Source: Rhodospirillales bacterium (GTDB lineage: Bacteria; Pseudomonadota; Alphaproteobacteria; QKFK01; SZUA-500). From it: a stretch of DNA of 6,758 nt. The translations under genes were made by a program, and so were the position numbers. Position 1 is the stretch's first letter. The number at the start of each line of letters is the position of its first letter. The stretch lies in contig QKFK01000169.1 of assembly GCA_003252195.1 (NCBI GenBank), forward strand, positions 1-6,758, written 5' to 3'. Of the stretch, positions 6,462 through 6,758 are shown piece after piece. The notes under the pieces were generated by a model, which had not been told where the DNA came from, did not search any database, and saw only the letters and a list, made by a program, of their open reading frames with translations.

Positions 6462-6579
6462 GAGTTGGCAACGACCTACTCTCCCGTGCCTTAAGACAAA
6501 GTACCATCGGCGCTAAGAATTTTCACTTTCGAGTTCGAGATGGGATCGAGTGTTTCTTTCTCGCTATAATCACCAACTC
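6462..6579 (-). rRNA. rrf: 5S ribosomal RNA
   Basis: The minus strand over 118 bases shows the conserved 5S blocks in order: an AUUAUAGCG-type segment near the 5' end, CGAUCCCAUCUCGAACUCG in the loop B/C region, GGUACU, then GUCUUAAG and GGGAGAGUAGGUCG near the 3' end. The termini GAGUUGG (5', 6573-6579) and CCAACUC (3', 6462-6468) form helix I and set the ends to within one or two bases. The GUCUUAAG/GGUCG signature resembles alphaproteobacterial 5S. It lies about 82 bases downstream of 23S in the same operon. Confidence 0.93.
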
Positions 6580-6654
6580 ATCATCTGTAAAGGTTTCAAA
6601 GTTTATATTTTTTAATGGGCTAACTGTTTTATATGAGTTTATTCATACGTATGG
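6580..6654 (-). other. 23S-5S internal transcribed spacer
   Basis: About 75 AT-rich bases lie between 23S and 5S. They contain no tRNA. A perfect ten-base palindrome CATACGTATG (6644-6653) sits immediately after the 23S end and could be part of the processing region. Confidence 0.7.
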
Positions 6655-6758
6655 CAATCAAGCCTGTCGAGTTATTAGTACAGGTTAGCTAAATGCATTG
6701 CTGCAATTACACACCCTGCCTATCAACGTTGTAGTCTACAACGACTCTGATAGGGATA
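6655..6758 (-). rRNA. rrl: 23S ribosomal RNA, 3' end (rest outside window)
   Basis: On the minus strand the last ~104 bases match the conserved 23S 3' terminus: GUUGAUAGGC, GGGUGUGUAA, GCAGCAAUGC, GCUAACC, UGUACUAAU and finally a GGCUUGAUU end. The exact 3' base is uncertain by a few positions because the mature end pairs with the 5' end of 23S, which is outside the window. The ending resembles alphaproteobacterial 23S rather than the GGCUUAACCUU of gammaproteobacteria. Confidence 0.92.

Overview
The window is a low-GC bacterial chromosome segment with tightly packed genes on both strands and the 3' end of an rRNA operon at its right edge. The 5S gene and the last 23S bases read like an alphaproteobacterium (a 23S end of the GGCUUGAUU type and a 5S carrying GUCUUAAG and GGGAGAGUAGGUCG blocks). 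This is a judgement by eye, not a phylogeny. A nitroreductase with a two-cluster ferredoxin head suggests an anaerobic or low-oxygen lifestyle, for example an AT-rich host-associated lineage. That is inference.

Layout, left to right. 1-488 (+): C-terminal part of a predicted ferric-reductase-like flavin/NAD(P)H oxidoreductase, closed by a hairpin terminator at 510-540. 626-1537 (+): a ten-helix DMT/EamA-type membrane transporter with its own candidate promoter. It converges on 1648-3195 (-), an M32 (Taq-type) metallocarboxypeptidase, and a strong hairpin at 1618-1644 serves both strands. A 151-bp divergent promoter region separates the peptidase from 3347-4168 (+), the ferredoxin-nitroreductase fusion. 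That gene converges on 4319-6133 (-), and a second two-way terminator lies at 4276-4299. The 4319-6133 gene encodes a 604-residue exported protein of no family I recognise. Behind it, on the same strand, the rRNA operon ends: 23S 3' end (6655-6758), 5S (6462-6579) and an intrinsic terminator (6391-6419), with no tRNA between 5S and terminator.

No common pathway is evident. Each protein gene looks like its own transcription unit, separated by terminators and alternating in strand. Two encode redox enzymes (NAD(P)H/flavin and ferredoxin/FMN), one a transporter and one a peptidase, which is ordinary chromosomal housekeeping. The least explained element is the large secreted protein. It carries scattered motifs that could faintly suggest a HAD-type fold but is otherwise unassigned. 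I see no mobile element, CRISPR array, tRNA or convincing multi-gene defence or secretion system.
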